A stretch of DNA of 9,835 nt from Methylococcaceae bacterium. Lineage in GTDB: Bacteria > Pseudomonadota > Gammaproteobacteria > Methylococcales > Methylomonadaceae. Of the stretch, positions 1 through 6,703 are shown piece by piece. Positions within the stretch are counted from its first letter, which is position 1. Each line of letters begins with the position of its first letter. The notes under the pieces are model-generated. The model saw only the letters and a program-made list of their open reading frames with translations. It was not told the DNA's origin and ran no database searches. The position numbers were made by a program, and so were the translations under genes. Location of the stretch: assembly GCA_947505055.1 (NCBI GenBank), contig CANNLO010000156.1, positions 1 to 9,835 of the forward strand, read 5' to 3'.

Positions 1-3
1 CCT

Positions 4-80
4 GGTGATGTAGCTCAGCTGGTTAGAGCACAGGATTCATAATCCTGGGGTCGAGGGTTCAAGTCCCTCTTTCACCACCA
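4..80 (+). tRNA. tRNA-Met (CAT), elongator type; integration site
   Basis: A full cloverleaf can be folded. The D-stem is GCTC/GAGC, the anticodon stem is CAGGA/TCCTG with loop TTCATAA (anticodon CAT), the variable loop is GGGTC, the T-stem is GAGGG/CCCTC, the discriminator is A77 and CCA is encoded at 78-80. The features fit elongator tRNA-Met; a CAT-anticodon tRNA-Ile2 (lysidine-modified) cannot be fully excluded. The acceptor stem is imperfect at its base: T9 faces T71 and G10 faces T70. The 3' end is the likely integrase target, so the last bases may have been supplied by the element. Confidence 0.95.
67..80 (+). other. attL core candidate (tRNA 3' end)
   Basis: CTCTTTCACCACCA at the tRNA 3' end recurs with a one-base deletion at 9720-9732. 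P4-family integrases commonly recombine at tRNA 3' ends, and the integrase gene starts about 200 bp inward and reads away from the tRNA, which is the usual arrangement. The exact crossover point is not visible. Confidence 0.55.
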
Positions 81-87
81 CTTACAC

Positions 88-101
88 GGACAGAGATGTC
101 C
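88..101 (+). repeat. Short perfect hairpin after the tRNA
   Basis: GGACA (88-92) and TGTCC (97-101) form a 5-bp stem with loop GAGA. It lies between the tRNA CCA and the terminator. It may be part of the tRNA 3' trailer or a protein site near attL; no function is assigned. Confidence 0.35.
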
Positions 102-114
102 AACGAAGTACACG

Positions 115-139
115 AAACCCGCCTTCTGGCGGGTTTTTT
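115..139 (+). terminator. Rho-independent terminator after tRNA-Met
   Basis: AAACCCGCC (115-123) pairs with GGCGGGTTT (128-136) around loop TTCT, followed by a T tract to 139. It would end the tRNA transcript before it reaches the integrase gene. Confidence 0.9.
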
Positions 140-149
140 GTTGCCTTTT

Positions 150-161
150 CGTCCAAAATAG
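150..161 (+). repeat. CGTCCAAA-type end repeat, left copy
   Basis: CGTCCAAAATAG at 150-161 matches CGTCCAAATAG at 9481-9491 (one A shorter) and CGTCCAAAA at 9501-9509. The motif is visible at both element ends and outside any gene, so it is a candidate accessory or arm site for the integrase or excisionase. Confidence 0.45.
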
Positions 162-183
162 TCTAGGATAATCCAATTAAATC

Positions 184-215
184 TGTTGGTATTTGTTGGT
201 ATTTTTGTTGGTTAT
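184..215 (+). repeat. TGTTGGTAT direct repeats, left integrase arm sites (candidate)
   Basis: Copies lie at 184-192 (TGTTGGTAT), 194-202 (TGTTGGTAT) and 206-215 (TGTTGGTTAT), spaced by 10 and 12 bp, about one helical turn. An inverted copy is at 246-254 and two direct copies are at 9637-9657. Integrases with an N-terminal DUF4102 arm-binding domain bind short repeats of this kind near both att sites, so this assignment follows from family knowledge plus position. Confidence 0.65.
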
Positions 216-245
216 TTGCCTATAAAGACAAAATCTATCAGAAAT

Positions 246-254
246 ATACCAACA
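246..254 (-). repeat. Inverted TGTTGGTAT copy upstream of int
   Basis: ATACCAACA is the exact reverse complement of TGTTGGTAT. It lies 25 bp before the integrase start codon. Integrase bound here could repress its own gene; that regulatory role is inference. Confidence 0.45.
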
Positions 255-278
255 CTCTCGCTAATAAAGGATAGGACT

Positions 279-1493
279 ATGGCATTGACTGACATCGCAA
301 TACGTAGCGCTAAGGCTAAGGAAAAGCCATACAAGCTTTCTGATTCTGGTGGCTTATTTATATTAATTGCTACTACTGGTGGAAAGCTCTGGCGTTATTC
401 GTATCGATTTGATGGTAAACAAAAAACGCTAGCCTTAGGCTCATACCCTGACACGGGACTCAAGGAGGCCAGAGAGCGGCATGCCGTAGCTAGAAAAATA
501 TTAGCTGCAGGTGTTGACCCTAATGAGAACCGTAAGAATGAAACAGCCGCAAAGAAGTTAAGCGCTGCTAATAGCTTTGAATTGGTTGCACGTGAATGGT
601 GGCAATCGTATATGAAAAGCAAAGCAGATAGCCACAAAGAGAAAGTTATAAGGCGATTTGAGCTCTACGTATTTCCCTGGTTAGGAAAAAAACCTATTTC
701 AGAAATTACGGCACCTCAATTTCTCGAAGTAATTAAACGCATCGAAAAACAAAATATTGCTGAAACTGCCAAACGTACCCTGCAAACTGCAGGGCAGGTA
801 TTTAGATATGCGGTGCAAAATGGAATGATAGAAAGGGACATAACAGCAGACCTTAAAGGTGCATTAGCCGCTACAACAGTAAAGCATATGGCTGCTTTTA
901 CGGAACCAAAGGATGTAGCAGAGCTGTTACGCGCTCTTGATGGCTTTAAGGGCACACTTACGGTTCAATGTGCTATCAGATTAGCCCCTTTGGTATTTGT
1001 TCGCCCCAGCGAGTTAAGAATGGCTAAATGGTCTGATATTAATTTGGAAGCTGCCACCTGGCAATACTTAGTAAGTAAAACTAAAACAAACCACATTGTC
1101 CCACTATCCACCCAAGCGGTAGCAATACTGCGCGAGCTTCATCCCCTCTCAGGGCAAGGAGAATATGTATTCCAGGGCGGTCACTCCCCTCTTAAGCCAA
1201 TGAGTGAATCAGCAATTAATGCTGCTTTAAAGCGAATGGGCTATGACACAAGGACGCAAATCACTGGTCACGGCTTTAGAGCAATGGCACGTACCATTTT
1301 GCACGAGCGCTTAAATATCGACCCAGCAATTATTGAACATCAGCTTGCTCACAAAGTACCAGACACCTTAGGCCAGGCATATAACCGCACTAAGTTTTTA
1401 GATCAACGTACGCTCATGATGCAGACCTGGGCTGATTACCTTGATGGGCTGAAAAACGGGGCTAAAATTGTTTCGATTGGAAAGGTTGCATGA
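279..1493 (+). CDS. P4-family tyrosine integrase
   Basis: This site-specific tyrosine recombinase of 404 aa should integrate and excise the element at the tRNA-Met 3' end. Residues 1-85 resemble the DUF4102 arm-DNA-binding domain (opening MALTDIAIRSAK, with YRFDGKQKTLALGSYP further on). Residues about 100-190 form the SAM-like core-binding domain. The catalytic domain keeps the full set: R242 (in RPSELR), K267 or K269 (before HIVPLS), H331 and R334 (HGFR), H358 (LAHK) and nucleophile Y368 (AYNR). The ATG at 279 is chosen because AAAGG lies 8 bases upstream and the arm domain begins there; the frame stays open to 186, but that extension runs through the TGTTGGTAT repeats. Length and architecture are normal, so it is probably active. 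It overlaps the next gene by ATGA. Confidence 0.97.
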   Translation: MALTDIAIRSAKAKEKPYKLSDSGGLFILIATTGGKLWRYSYRFDGKQKTLALGSYPDTGLKEARERHAVARKILAAGVDPNENRKNETAAKKLSAANSFELVAREWWQSYMKSKADSHKEKVIRRFELYVFPWLGKKPISEITAPQFLEVIKRIEKQNIAETAKRTLQTAGQVFRYAVQNGMIERDITADLKGALAATTVKHMAAFTEPKDVAELLRALDGFKGTLTVQCAIRLAPLVFVRPSELRMAKWSDINLEAATWQYLVSKTKTNHIVPLSTQAVAILRELHPLSGQGEYVFQGGHSPLKPMSESAINAALKRMGYDTRTQITGHGFRAMARTILHERLNIDPAIIEHQLAHKVPDTLGQAYNRTKFLDQRTLMMQTWADYLDGLKNGAKIVSIGKVA

Positions 1494-1972
1494 TGGATGA
1501 TATTGATAAATTAATAAAAAAATACGGTCATGACATGTTAATTCAATCAATTAGTGAACGTAAGCAATTCAAGTTCTTTGGGAATACCGTAAAACGAGGG
1601 GCACCCAGAGATATGCTGGGCGACCTATGGGGCCTAAAGGACGTTTTTAATCACTATAAATCTAGACACCCTAATGAAACAGAGCTGAATATTGCCGACA
1701 GGGTTTTAAAGTTGGTAGCAGATTACAAAAGATGGGGAAGTCGTTCGGATTTATATGCTAAGGAGTTGGCTGACCACAAAAACATGTATCAAAAAGTTAG
1801 CTGGCTTGCTGACAGGGATCTAAGTGCGAAAACTATTGTTAACAAAGTAAATATAGAAAGGACGGAGTCAAAGCGACTGGCATCTTATCCTGCTGGACTA
1901 GATTTTGTTCTAACAGACGAACACTTACTTGATAACGAAGAGCTTGAATATGACCCTCGCGATTACCTGTAA
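1490..1972 (+). CDS. Hypothetical protein overlapping the integrase stop codon
   Basis: The predicted protein is 160 aa. The ATG at 1490 overlaps the integrase TGA; a second in-frame ATG follows at 1493, so the exact start is uncertain. No signal peptide, membrane segment or known domain is recognised. The sequence is mostly charged and probably helical in the middle (residues about 50-125), with an acidic C-terminal tail rich in D and E (LTDEHLLDNEELEYDPRDYL). A GAPRDMLGDLWGL stretch near residue 38 is the most distinctive part. Translational coupling to int and the following terminator place it in a two-gene int operon, so a role in recombination control or element regulation is plausible but not shown by the sequence. 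Confidence 0.8.
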   Translation: MMDDIDKLIKKYGHDMLIQSISERKQFKFFGNTVKRGAPRDMLGDLWGLKDVFNHYKSRHPNETELNIADRVLKLVADYKRWGSRSDLYAKELADHKNMYQKVSWLADRDLSAKTIVNKVNIERTESKRLASYPAGLDFVLTDEHLLDNEELEYDPRDYL

Positions 1973-2004
1973 AAATCCTGTCAAGTAATATTTACTGCTT
2001 TTTT

Positions 2005-2037
2005 TAAAGTGCCCGCTTAATACTAGCGGGCTTTTTT
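2005..2037 (+). terminator. Terminator of the int operon
   Basis: GCCCGC (2011-2016) pairs perfectly with GCGGGC (2026-2031) around a 9-base loop and is followed by T6. The upstream A run allows weak function in the other direction too. It separates the integrase operon from the alpA-replication operon. Confidence 0.9.
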
Positions 2038-2040
2038 ATT

Positions 2041-2156
2041 CCCGAAAAATATAGCGTGAATATTCGGGCATAAAGCCATCGTATAAATACAAGTGCAAAG
2101 GCACCTAATTAAATCCTATGGTGCCTACGTAACTTAAATTTTATAGGAATATTAAT
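2041..2156 (+). promoter_or_regulatory. alpA upstream region with two inverted repeats
   Basis: CCCGAA (2041-2046) is repeated inverted as TTCGGG (2063-2068). AGGCACC (2099-2105) is repeated inverted as GGTGCCT (2120-2126). Between them is TATAAA (2082-2087), a possible -10 box with no convincing -35 box. A ribosome binding site AGGA (2145-2148) lies 8 bases before the alpA ATG. The paired inverted repeats around a weak promoter look like operator sites for a regulator or activator. This is inference; no binding protein is identified. Confidence 0.4.
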
Positions 2157-2369
2157 ATGAATATTGAAAAATTAGACAATCAACCAACCTCTGGTTTTTA
2201 TAGATTACCAACCGTACTAACTAAAATTCCCGTGAGTCGTTCAGCTTGGTATGCTGGGATAAAGGCAGGACGATATCCCGCAGGCCTTAAAATTGCAGCA
2301 CGATCCACTGCCTGGCTTCAAACGGATATTGAAGAACTATGTGCTCGTCTTGAAAAGGAGGGCAAATAA
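2157..2369 (+). CDS. alpA: AlpA-family transcriptional regulator / excisionase-like protein
   Basis: This 70-aa protein has the typical Phage_AlpA layout: FYRLPTVLTKIPVSRSAWY, then a turn and AGRYPAGLKIAARSTAWL, then an acidic helix (DIEEL). The family folds as a small MerR-like winged helix-turn-helix. Known members (AlpA of CP4-57, Vis of P4) control excision or early gene expression of the element. Here it is first in the replication operon, so it probably switches the element between the quiet and replicating states. Its TAA overlaps the next ATG (TAATG), and the GGAGGG at 2358-2363 inside its last codons serves the next gene. Confidence 0.9.
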   Translation: MNIEKLDNQPTSGFYRLPTVLTKIPVSRSAWYAGIKAGRYPAGLKIAARSTAWLQTDIEELCARLEKEGK

Positions 2370-2770
2370 TGACTACATATACAAACACTAACGGCAAATG
2401 CCCTCATTGCAAACGTACGATTGACGCTAAAAAAGCAATCCTTACCTTCCCGGGCAATGTTACAGGCAAGAAAATATCACTCGCATTTGCATTATGCATT
2501 GATTGTTATGACGCGTTTAAGCACGGAGATACAAATCAGCAAACCGACATCATTAAAACGAGCTATATCAATGTAGTAAATAATCAAAATGCCGACTGGT
2601 CTGTGACAAACAGTCTCGCGTTACATGCTCATCAGGGTGATTTTTTTAGTGCCTGGTGGGTTGGAATTGACCTCCCACAAACTTTGTTCGATGCAATAAA
2701 TGATGGAGTAATTGATGAGTTTGCATTTTTTCCACCGCTTAGTTGCTTGACTGGGGTTCGGCATGTGTAA
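2369..2770 (+). CDS. Hypothetical CxxC zinc-ribbon protein
   Basis: The protein is 133 aa with two CxxC knuckles, C11-x2-C14 (CPHC) and C43-x2-C46 (CIDC), that can hold one zinc ion. The remainder has no recognised domain, but it is rich in aromatic residues near residues 90-125 (FFSAWWVGIDL, FAFFPPL). The start is set by the TAATG overlap with alpA and a GGAGGG ribosome site. The gene overlaps the primase start by 8 bases. Its place inside the replication operon suggests a DNA-binding or primase-accessory role; this is inferred from context only. Confidence 0.8.
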   Translation: MTTYTNTNGKCPHCKRTIDAKKAILTFPGNVTGKKISLAFALCIDCYDAFKHGDTNQQTDIIKTSYINVVNNQNADWSVTNSLALHAHQGDFFSAWWVGIDLPQTLFDAINDGVIDEFAFFPPLSCLTGVRHV

Positions 2771-3641
2771 TGTCGCTGACTTTCTTAACAATGGCATTGC
2801 ACTAGTGCCTATCCCGTTCGGTCAAAAAGGCCCTACTAAAAAAGGTTGGAACGAAAAAAACAATGTAATAACAGACATTGCCAACGAAGCGCAACTTAAT
2901 GGGTTGAATATAGGCATTGCTCATGCCTACTGCACGCCAAACCCGACCTGCGCCATCGATTTAGATGATTACAACGCCAGTAAGGTTTGGTTGGCTGATA
3001 AGGGTATAGATTTAGATGGGCTTCTTTATGCCCCCGATGCCGTAGTTATCCACTCTGGCAAAATAAATAGTTTAAAGCTGCTGTATAGCTTACCTGTAAG
3101 AACGTCACCAATGCCCTCTAAGACTGCTAAAAGTCCTGGCAATACTATGATGATTGAGTTTCGCTGCGCAAGCGCTGATGGCCTAACGTTACAGGATGTG
3201 CTCCCGCCTAGCATGCATCCATCTGGCACACAGTATAAGTTTGTTGGTGCGGGTTCAATTTTAGCTTTACCTATGATACCGGTAGCTCTCATTAAGGTTT
3301 GGAACGAGCTTATAAACGCAAACAAGTCGACCAAAAAAACGCAAACAGCCCGAACGTTAACGCCCGAAACACCTCGCGAGGTTGCCAGAGTAAAAGCAAT
3401 GTTAAGTCACATCTCTGCCGACTGCGCCTACGAAACATATAGAGACGTAGTGTGGGCTATCTTAAGTACCGAATGGGTATGTGCTGTAAATATAGCCAAA
3501 GAATGGTGTGAGACCTCGCCCGAACTGTTTAATGAAACCAGTTTTTGGTCAGTAGTTAATAGCTACAGCTCGGATGTACCAAACCCAATTAAATTAGGCA
3601 CCCTTTATCACATTGCCAGGGCTGGAGGTTGGAATGGTTAG
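2763..3641 (+). CDS. Primase-polymerase (PrimPol N-terminal plus PriCT_2)
   Basis: This 292-aa protein is a likely replication initiator primase. Residues 1-175 match the bifunctional primase/polymerase (AEP) fold: an N-terminal GIALVPIPFGQKGPTKKGW segment, the metal-binding DxD at D66/D68 (AIDLDD), an EFR at 132-134 and a conserved H152 in SMHPSG, the usual order of the AEP active site. Residues about 205-290 match the primase C-terminal PriCT_2 domain (YETYRDVVWAIL, then FWSVVNSY and IKLGTLYHIARAGGW). It would make primers for element replication together with the helicase encoded next, which starts within its last codons. In P4 these functions are fused in one alpha protein; here they are split into two overlapping genes. 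Confidence 0.9.
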   Translation: MCNVADFLNNGIALVPIPFGQKGPTKKGWNEKNNVITDIANEAQLNGLNIGIAHAYCTPNPTCAIDLDDYNASKVWLADKGIDLDGLLYAPDAVVIHSGKINSLKLLYSLPVRTSPMPSKTAKSPGNTMMIEFRCASADGLTLQDVLPPSMHPSGTQYKFVGAGSILALPMIPVALIKVWNELINANKSTKKTQTARTLTPETPREVARVKAMLSHISADCAYETYRDVVWAILSTEWVCAVNIAKEWCETSPELFNETSFWSVVNSYSSDVPNPIKLGTLYHIARAGGWNG

Positions 3642-4986
3642 TGTGGTTAACATACAAAAACCAATGACGGCGTTACTGGCAATTCAAAGTAAGTATGCAT
3701 TACTAGATTTGTCCGGTGAGCTAAGAATTGTTGATAGGGATAAAATTGCACAAGTATTGTCCGGCAGCGCCAAAGAGATAAGCTTTTATAGGCGCCCGGA
3801 AGGGCAAATATTAATATCAAGAGAACTGGAAAACCTACCTTACCCAGTGAATACTAAGGTTGAATTTACCAATTTTATAAACAATCCAGGCACTCATGTA
3901 TATAACGAAGTGGCATTTAGTCCCTTAGCTACTCCGGCAAGCACTCTGAACTATTGGATTGCACCATCCATTAAACCTATACAAGGTGACTGGTTCGTTA
4001 TTCAGGAGTTTTTACACACGGTCATTTGCAATAACAACGTGGCCTTGTTTGATTACTTAATTAACTACCTTGCACACATGCTTCAGCGACCACACGAAAA
4101 GCCTGGGATTATGATTGTGTTCTTATCGGGACAGGGTTGTGGCAAGGGCACGTTTTATAAGCTTATAAGCAGAATCTGGTCACGTACTACTCTGCAGGTT
4201 TGCGATATTAACGAAGTCATTGGTCAGTTTAATGCTGCCTTAGAGCGAAACTATGTTGTTTGTATGGATGAGGCGCTTTTTGCTGGGGATAAGAAGTCGT
4301 TGGATAAACTTAAATCACTTGTCACTGAGCCTAAATGCCGTATAGAACAAAAACATCAGCCCTCAAGATCAATAGATTCATACCATCGATTCTTTGCATC
4401 TAGCAACCACGACCATTTTGCACATGTAGATAAGGACGACCGGAGGTTTCTATTTATTCGCTTGTCATCAGTACACAAACAAGACCAAATCTACTTTGAT
4501 GCAGTGAACGATGCACTTGATGACGATGCTGCAATAGCTGCGATGATGCATGACTTAGTGAACCTTGACCTAACTGGATTCAACATCAGAAAAAGGCCTT
4601 TAACGGAAGAGCATCTGAGTCAGCGCCTGCAGTCCTTAAGTGGATTTGAGCGTTACTGGTATGAAGTCCTGCAATCAGGATTGTTTAGCGGCTTAATTGA
4701 ATGGGATAAGCCTAGATTCATATCAACTAAAAACCTAACTGAATACTACAAAGACTACGACAAAAATGCTGATAGGTATAGCCCCATTCAAGAGCAGCAA
4801 ATTGCATCAATACTTCGCACAATATGTCCGAGTGCAAAAAAATATCGCAAAACAAGCCTGGGAAAACCTGAACGTGGCTATGAATTGCCTGATATTACAT
4901 TGGCCAGGAAAGAATTTGAAACGATGCTAGGAACGTTTGTCGTATGGGATGAGTTGGATGAGGTTGCCACTAATACCGGAGCTTAG
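3634..4986 (+). CDS. D5/SF3-like replicative helicase (DUF5906 type)
   Basis: This 450-aa ATPase probably unwinds the element's origin. Walker A is SGQGCGKGT (165-173, K171), Walker B is YVVCMDE (207-213, D212 E213), the sensor-like SNHDHF is near 257, and an arginine-finger-like DDRRF is near 268-272. The order fits phage and plasmid helicases of the VirE/D5 type (PF19263-like). Residues 1-130 are a less conserved N-terminal part, and residues about 330-440 probably form a winged-helix DNA-binding tail. The ATG at 3634 is preferred over an in-frame TTG at 3613 because GGAGG lies at 3624-3628. It overlaps the primase stop by 8 bases, so the two are translationally coupled. A repeat cluster that may be the origin begins at its 3' end. 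Confidence 0.93.
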   Translation: MVSVVNIQKPMTALLAIQSKYALLDLSGELRIVDRDKIAQVLSGSAKEISFYRRPEGQILISRELENLPYPVNTKVEFTNFINNPGTHVYNEVAFSPLATPASTLNYWIAPSIKPIQGDWFVIQEFLHTVICNNNVALFDYLINYLAHMLQRPHEKPGIMIVFLSGQGCGKGTFYKLISRIWSRTTLQVCDINEVIGQFNAALERNYVVCMDEALFAGDKKSLDKLKSLVTEPKCRIEQKHQPSRSIDSYHRFFASSNHDHFAHVDKDDRRFLFIRLSSVHKQDQIYFDAVNDALDDDAAIAAMMHDLVNLDLTGFNIRKRPLTEEHLSQRLQSLSGFERYWYEVLQSGLFSGLIEWDKPRFISTKNLTEYYKDYDKNADRYSPIQEQQIASILRTICPSAKKYRKTSLGKPERGYELPDITLARKEFETMLGTFVVWDELDEVATNTGA

Positions 4987-5125
4987 CCAGAGGCCTGGCA
5001 CTATGAAAGCCTTGTGGGATATTGAATTGAGGGGCGTTGCCACTGTTGCCACTACTTTTAATAATTTAAATAAAAAGAATGGTTTTAGGAAAAACTTTTC
5101 AATTTCGTGTGGTAACTCTGGCAAC
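4963..5125. other. Candidate replication origin with iteron-like repeats
   Basis: GTTGCCACT occurs at 4963-4971, 5036-5044 and 5045-5053, the last two in direct tandem. The tandem unit GTTGCCACTGTTGCCAC (5036-5052) is repeated inverted at 5109-5125, matching at 14 of 17 positions. The 56 bases between the arms are 82% A+T (10 G or C). Inverted pairs of initiator sites around an AT-rich core, directly after primase and helicase genes, are the expected layout of a satellite or plasmid-type origin. No experiment or family match proves it, and a transcript hairpin is an alternative. Confidence 0.5.
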
Positions 5126-5232
5126 AAAGCTAAATTTGTTTACATAGGTCACCGTTTAATTAAAAAATCGTGCCGTCTCTACCCCCTTCACCCGATGTAA
5201 TTAACAAAGCTCACGAAGTTAAAGGAGTTCAC

Positions 5233-5583
5233 ATGCCATTACCTAGCATAACAAAGCATCGCGCCAAGCAATGCACCGCCAAGAGCAAAAGAACTGGTCT
5301 ACCTTGTAATAACCCAGCAGCCTATGGGTGCAGAACTTGCCGTATGCACGGAGCACGCAAAGCCGAATCAATTAAACGAGGTAAAGACCACGTTAACTTC
5401 GTGCACGGCAGACGCACACTAGAAGCCCAATTAGAACAAAGCGCCACCTCTCGCAGACTGCAGCAATTAGAAGACGCTCTTCACCTGCTTAAAATGACAA
5501 CAGCTAAACGGTCACAAGGCCGCAAAGCTAATGGCTACTGCAAAATCAATTCGGTAGACGAGATTAAAAATGGGATAGTATAA
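5233..5583 (+). CDS. Small basic Cys/His protein (CRMHGARK motif)
   Basis: This 116-aa basic protein has a likely metal site formed by C14, C25, C33, C36 and H39 (CTAKSKRTGLPC, then CRTCRMHGARK), followed by H53 and H58 in a GKDHVNFVHGRRT segment. Small proteins of this pattern (KRTG.PC ... CRMHGA ... HG) are frequent hypothetical genes in phages and islands, but I know no established function. Residues 60-95 are likely helical or coiled-coil (LEAQLEQSATSRRLQQLEDAL). The ATG at 5233 follows AAAGGAG (5221-5227); the upstream open frame to 5170 has no ribosome site. It stands alone between the candidate origin and the methyltransferase promoter. Confidence 0.8.
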   Translation: MPLPSITKHRAKQCTAKSKRTGLPCNNPAAYGCRTCRMHGARKAESIKRGKDHVNFVHGRRTLEAQLEQSATSRRLQQLEDALHLLKMTTAKRSQGRKANGYCKINSVDEIKNGIV

Positions 5584-5623
5584 CTTTTGACTGAATGCAT
5601 TTTTGGTAGATTTAAGGCAGTAT

Positions 5624-5640
5624 CAGCCAATAAGCGGCTG
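5624..5640 (+). repeat. Small hairpin upstream of the methyltransferase
   Basis: CAGCC (5624-5628) and GGCTG (5636-5640) pair around a 7-base loop. No T tract follows, so it is not a clear terminator. It sits just before the candidate promoter and could be an operator; methyltransferase genes of restriction systems are often controlled at such sites. Weak evidence. Confidence 0.3.
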
Positions 5641-5641
5641 C

Positions 5642-5671
5642 TTCCTATAGCCTCTTCTATCATGCGATAAT
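5642..5671 (+). promoter_or_regulatory. Candidate extended -10 promoter for the methyltransferase operon
   Basis: GATAAT at 5666-5671 matches five of six -10 bases and is preceded by TGC, an extended -10 element. A weak -35 (TTCCTA, 5642-5647) lies 18 bases upstream. Transcription would begin near 5678, about 20 bases before the methyltransferase ATG. This would give the cargo pair its own promoter, independent of the replication operon. Confidence 0.45.
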
Positions 5672-5698
5672 GTAAAAAAAATAAGGTAGTTGAAACGT

Positions 5699-6703
5699 AT
5701 GGCAAACGAAAATAGTCTTTTACATTCTGCAAAGCGAAATAAGAAAGACGAGTTCTACACCCAAATCGTCGATATTGAGCGCGAAATGCGGCACTACCGC
5801 AGTCACTTTAAAGACAAAGTGGTTTATTGTAACTGTGACGATCCGTATATCAGCGCATTCTTCGAGTACTTCACAAAAAACTTTGAATTTTTTGGATTAA
5901 AAAAACTTATCACGACCTGCTACAAGAGTCAGCGAATGGATCTGTTTAGTCAAAATGATGCACAACAAGCAATCAAACTTGAGTACACAGGCGGCGCACC
6001 CAACAGCTTACCAAAACCTGATGATATTGGTGTAACGTCACTCAAGGGAGACGGTGATTTCCGAAGCTCCGAGTGTATTGAAATCTTAAAGGAAGCTGAT
6101 ATTGTTGTTACCAATCCTCCATTTTCTTTATTTAGTGAATATGTTGCACAACTGGCCGACTTTGGCAAAAAATTCATCATCATCGGTCACCAGAATGCAA
6201 TTACCTACAAGGATGTATTTCCACTCATCAAACAAAATAAAATGTGGTTGGGTTACGGCTTCAAAAGAAATATGGCTCATTTTAGCGCCCCCCACTATGA
6301 GGATTCAGCTTCTGATAACGATCACCGGGACGGCATGATTAGAGTATCAGGTGTGGTATGGTATACCAATCTAGACCACAACAAACGGCACGAGGAAATG
6401 ATTATGGTCCAGCATTTCCACTGCAACGAGGCTAGCTACCCACGCTACGACAATTATGATGCTATCGAAGTCTCAATGACACAGAACATTCCTTTGGATT
6501 ACGAAGGCGCAATGGGTGTACCGATCACCTTTCTTACCAAATACAACCCCGATCAATTCGAAATTATTGGCTGTAGTTACTCTTACGGAGAGCCGGTTGG
6601 ATACCACAAAGATGGCGCTAGTTTTGATGTGTCCGTCGGTGGAAATCAAAAATACAAACGTCTTTTCATCCGTAACCGTAACCCAATAATCCCGGAGGCA
6701 TAA
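5699..6703 (+). CDS. EcoRI-family DNA adenine-N6 methyltransferase
   Basis: The protein is 334 aa, close to the roughly 326 aa of M.EcoRI, and matches that family (PF13651 type) along its length. It begins MANENSLLHSAKRNKKDEFY, then DIEREMRHYRSHFKDKVVYCNCDDPY (about 25-50, SAM-binding motif I region), and TNPPFSLFSEY near 138, which is the catalytic NPPF of adenine methyltransferases. GPPITFL-like and family C-terminal segments follow (GVPITFLTKYNPDQFEIIG, about 273-291), ending with KRLFIRNRNP. It should methylate adenine in a short DNA site; whether that site is GAATTC cannot be told. The ATG at 5699 gives the family's N-terminus; a TTG at 5690 is an alternative and sits oddly close to AAGG (5683-5686). 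Its TAA overlaps the next ATG (TAATG). Confidence 0.93.
   Translation: MANENSLLHSAKRNKKDEFYTQIVDIEREMRHYRSHFKDKVVYCNCDDPYISAFFEYFTKNFEFFGLKKLITTCYKSQRMDLFSQNDAQQAIKLEYTGGAPNSLPKPDDIGVTSLKGDGDFRSSECIEILKEADIVVTNPPFSLFSEYVAQLADFGKKFIIIGHQNAITYKDVFPLIKQNKMWLGYGFKRNMAHFSAPHYEDSASDNDHRDGMIRVSGVVWYTNLDHNKRHEEMIMVQHFHCNEASYPRYDNYDAIEVSMTQNIPLDYEGAMGVPITFLTKYNPDQFEIIGCSYSYGEPVGYHKDGASFDVSVGGNQKYKRLFIRNRNPIIPEA

Noticed and set aside
186..278. N-terminal extension of the integrase from an upstream ATG
   Set aside because: It runs through the TGTTGGTAT repeats, lacks a ribosome site and precedes the normal start of the DUF4102 domain; the ATG at 279 is better.
3026..3334. 102-aa minus-strand frame within the primase gene
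   Set aside because: It is antisense to the conserved PrimPol domain and shows no start signals.
4927..5127. Possible 66-aa minus-strand gene over the same repeats
   Set aside because: No independent support; it is antisense to the helicase 3' end and the candidate origin.
4937..5200. Possible 87-aa plus-strand gene overlapping the helicase end
   Set aside because: No ribosome site; it overlaps the helicase 3' end and reads through the iteron-like repeats, which explain the repetitive VATVAT peptide.
5170..5232. Longer start for the 116-aa Cys/His protein
   Set aside because: The ATG at 5233 has AAAGGAG just upstream and begins the conserved basic part; the upstream codons have no ribosome site.
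5587..5592. TTGACT as a -35 box for the methyltransferase
   Set aside because: No acceptable -10 lies 16-18 bases downstream; the extended -10 at 5666-5671 is a better candidate.
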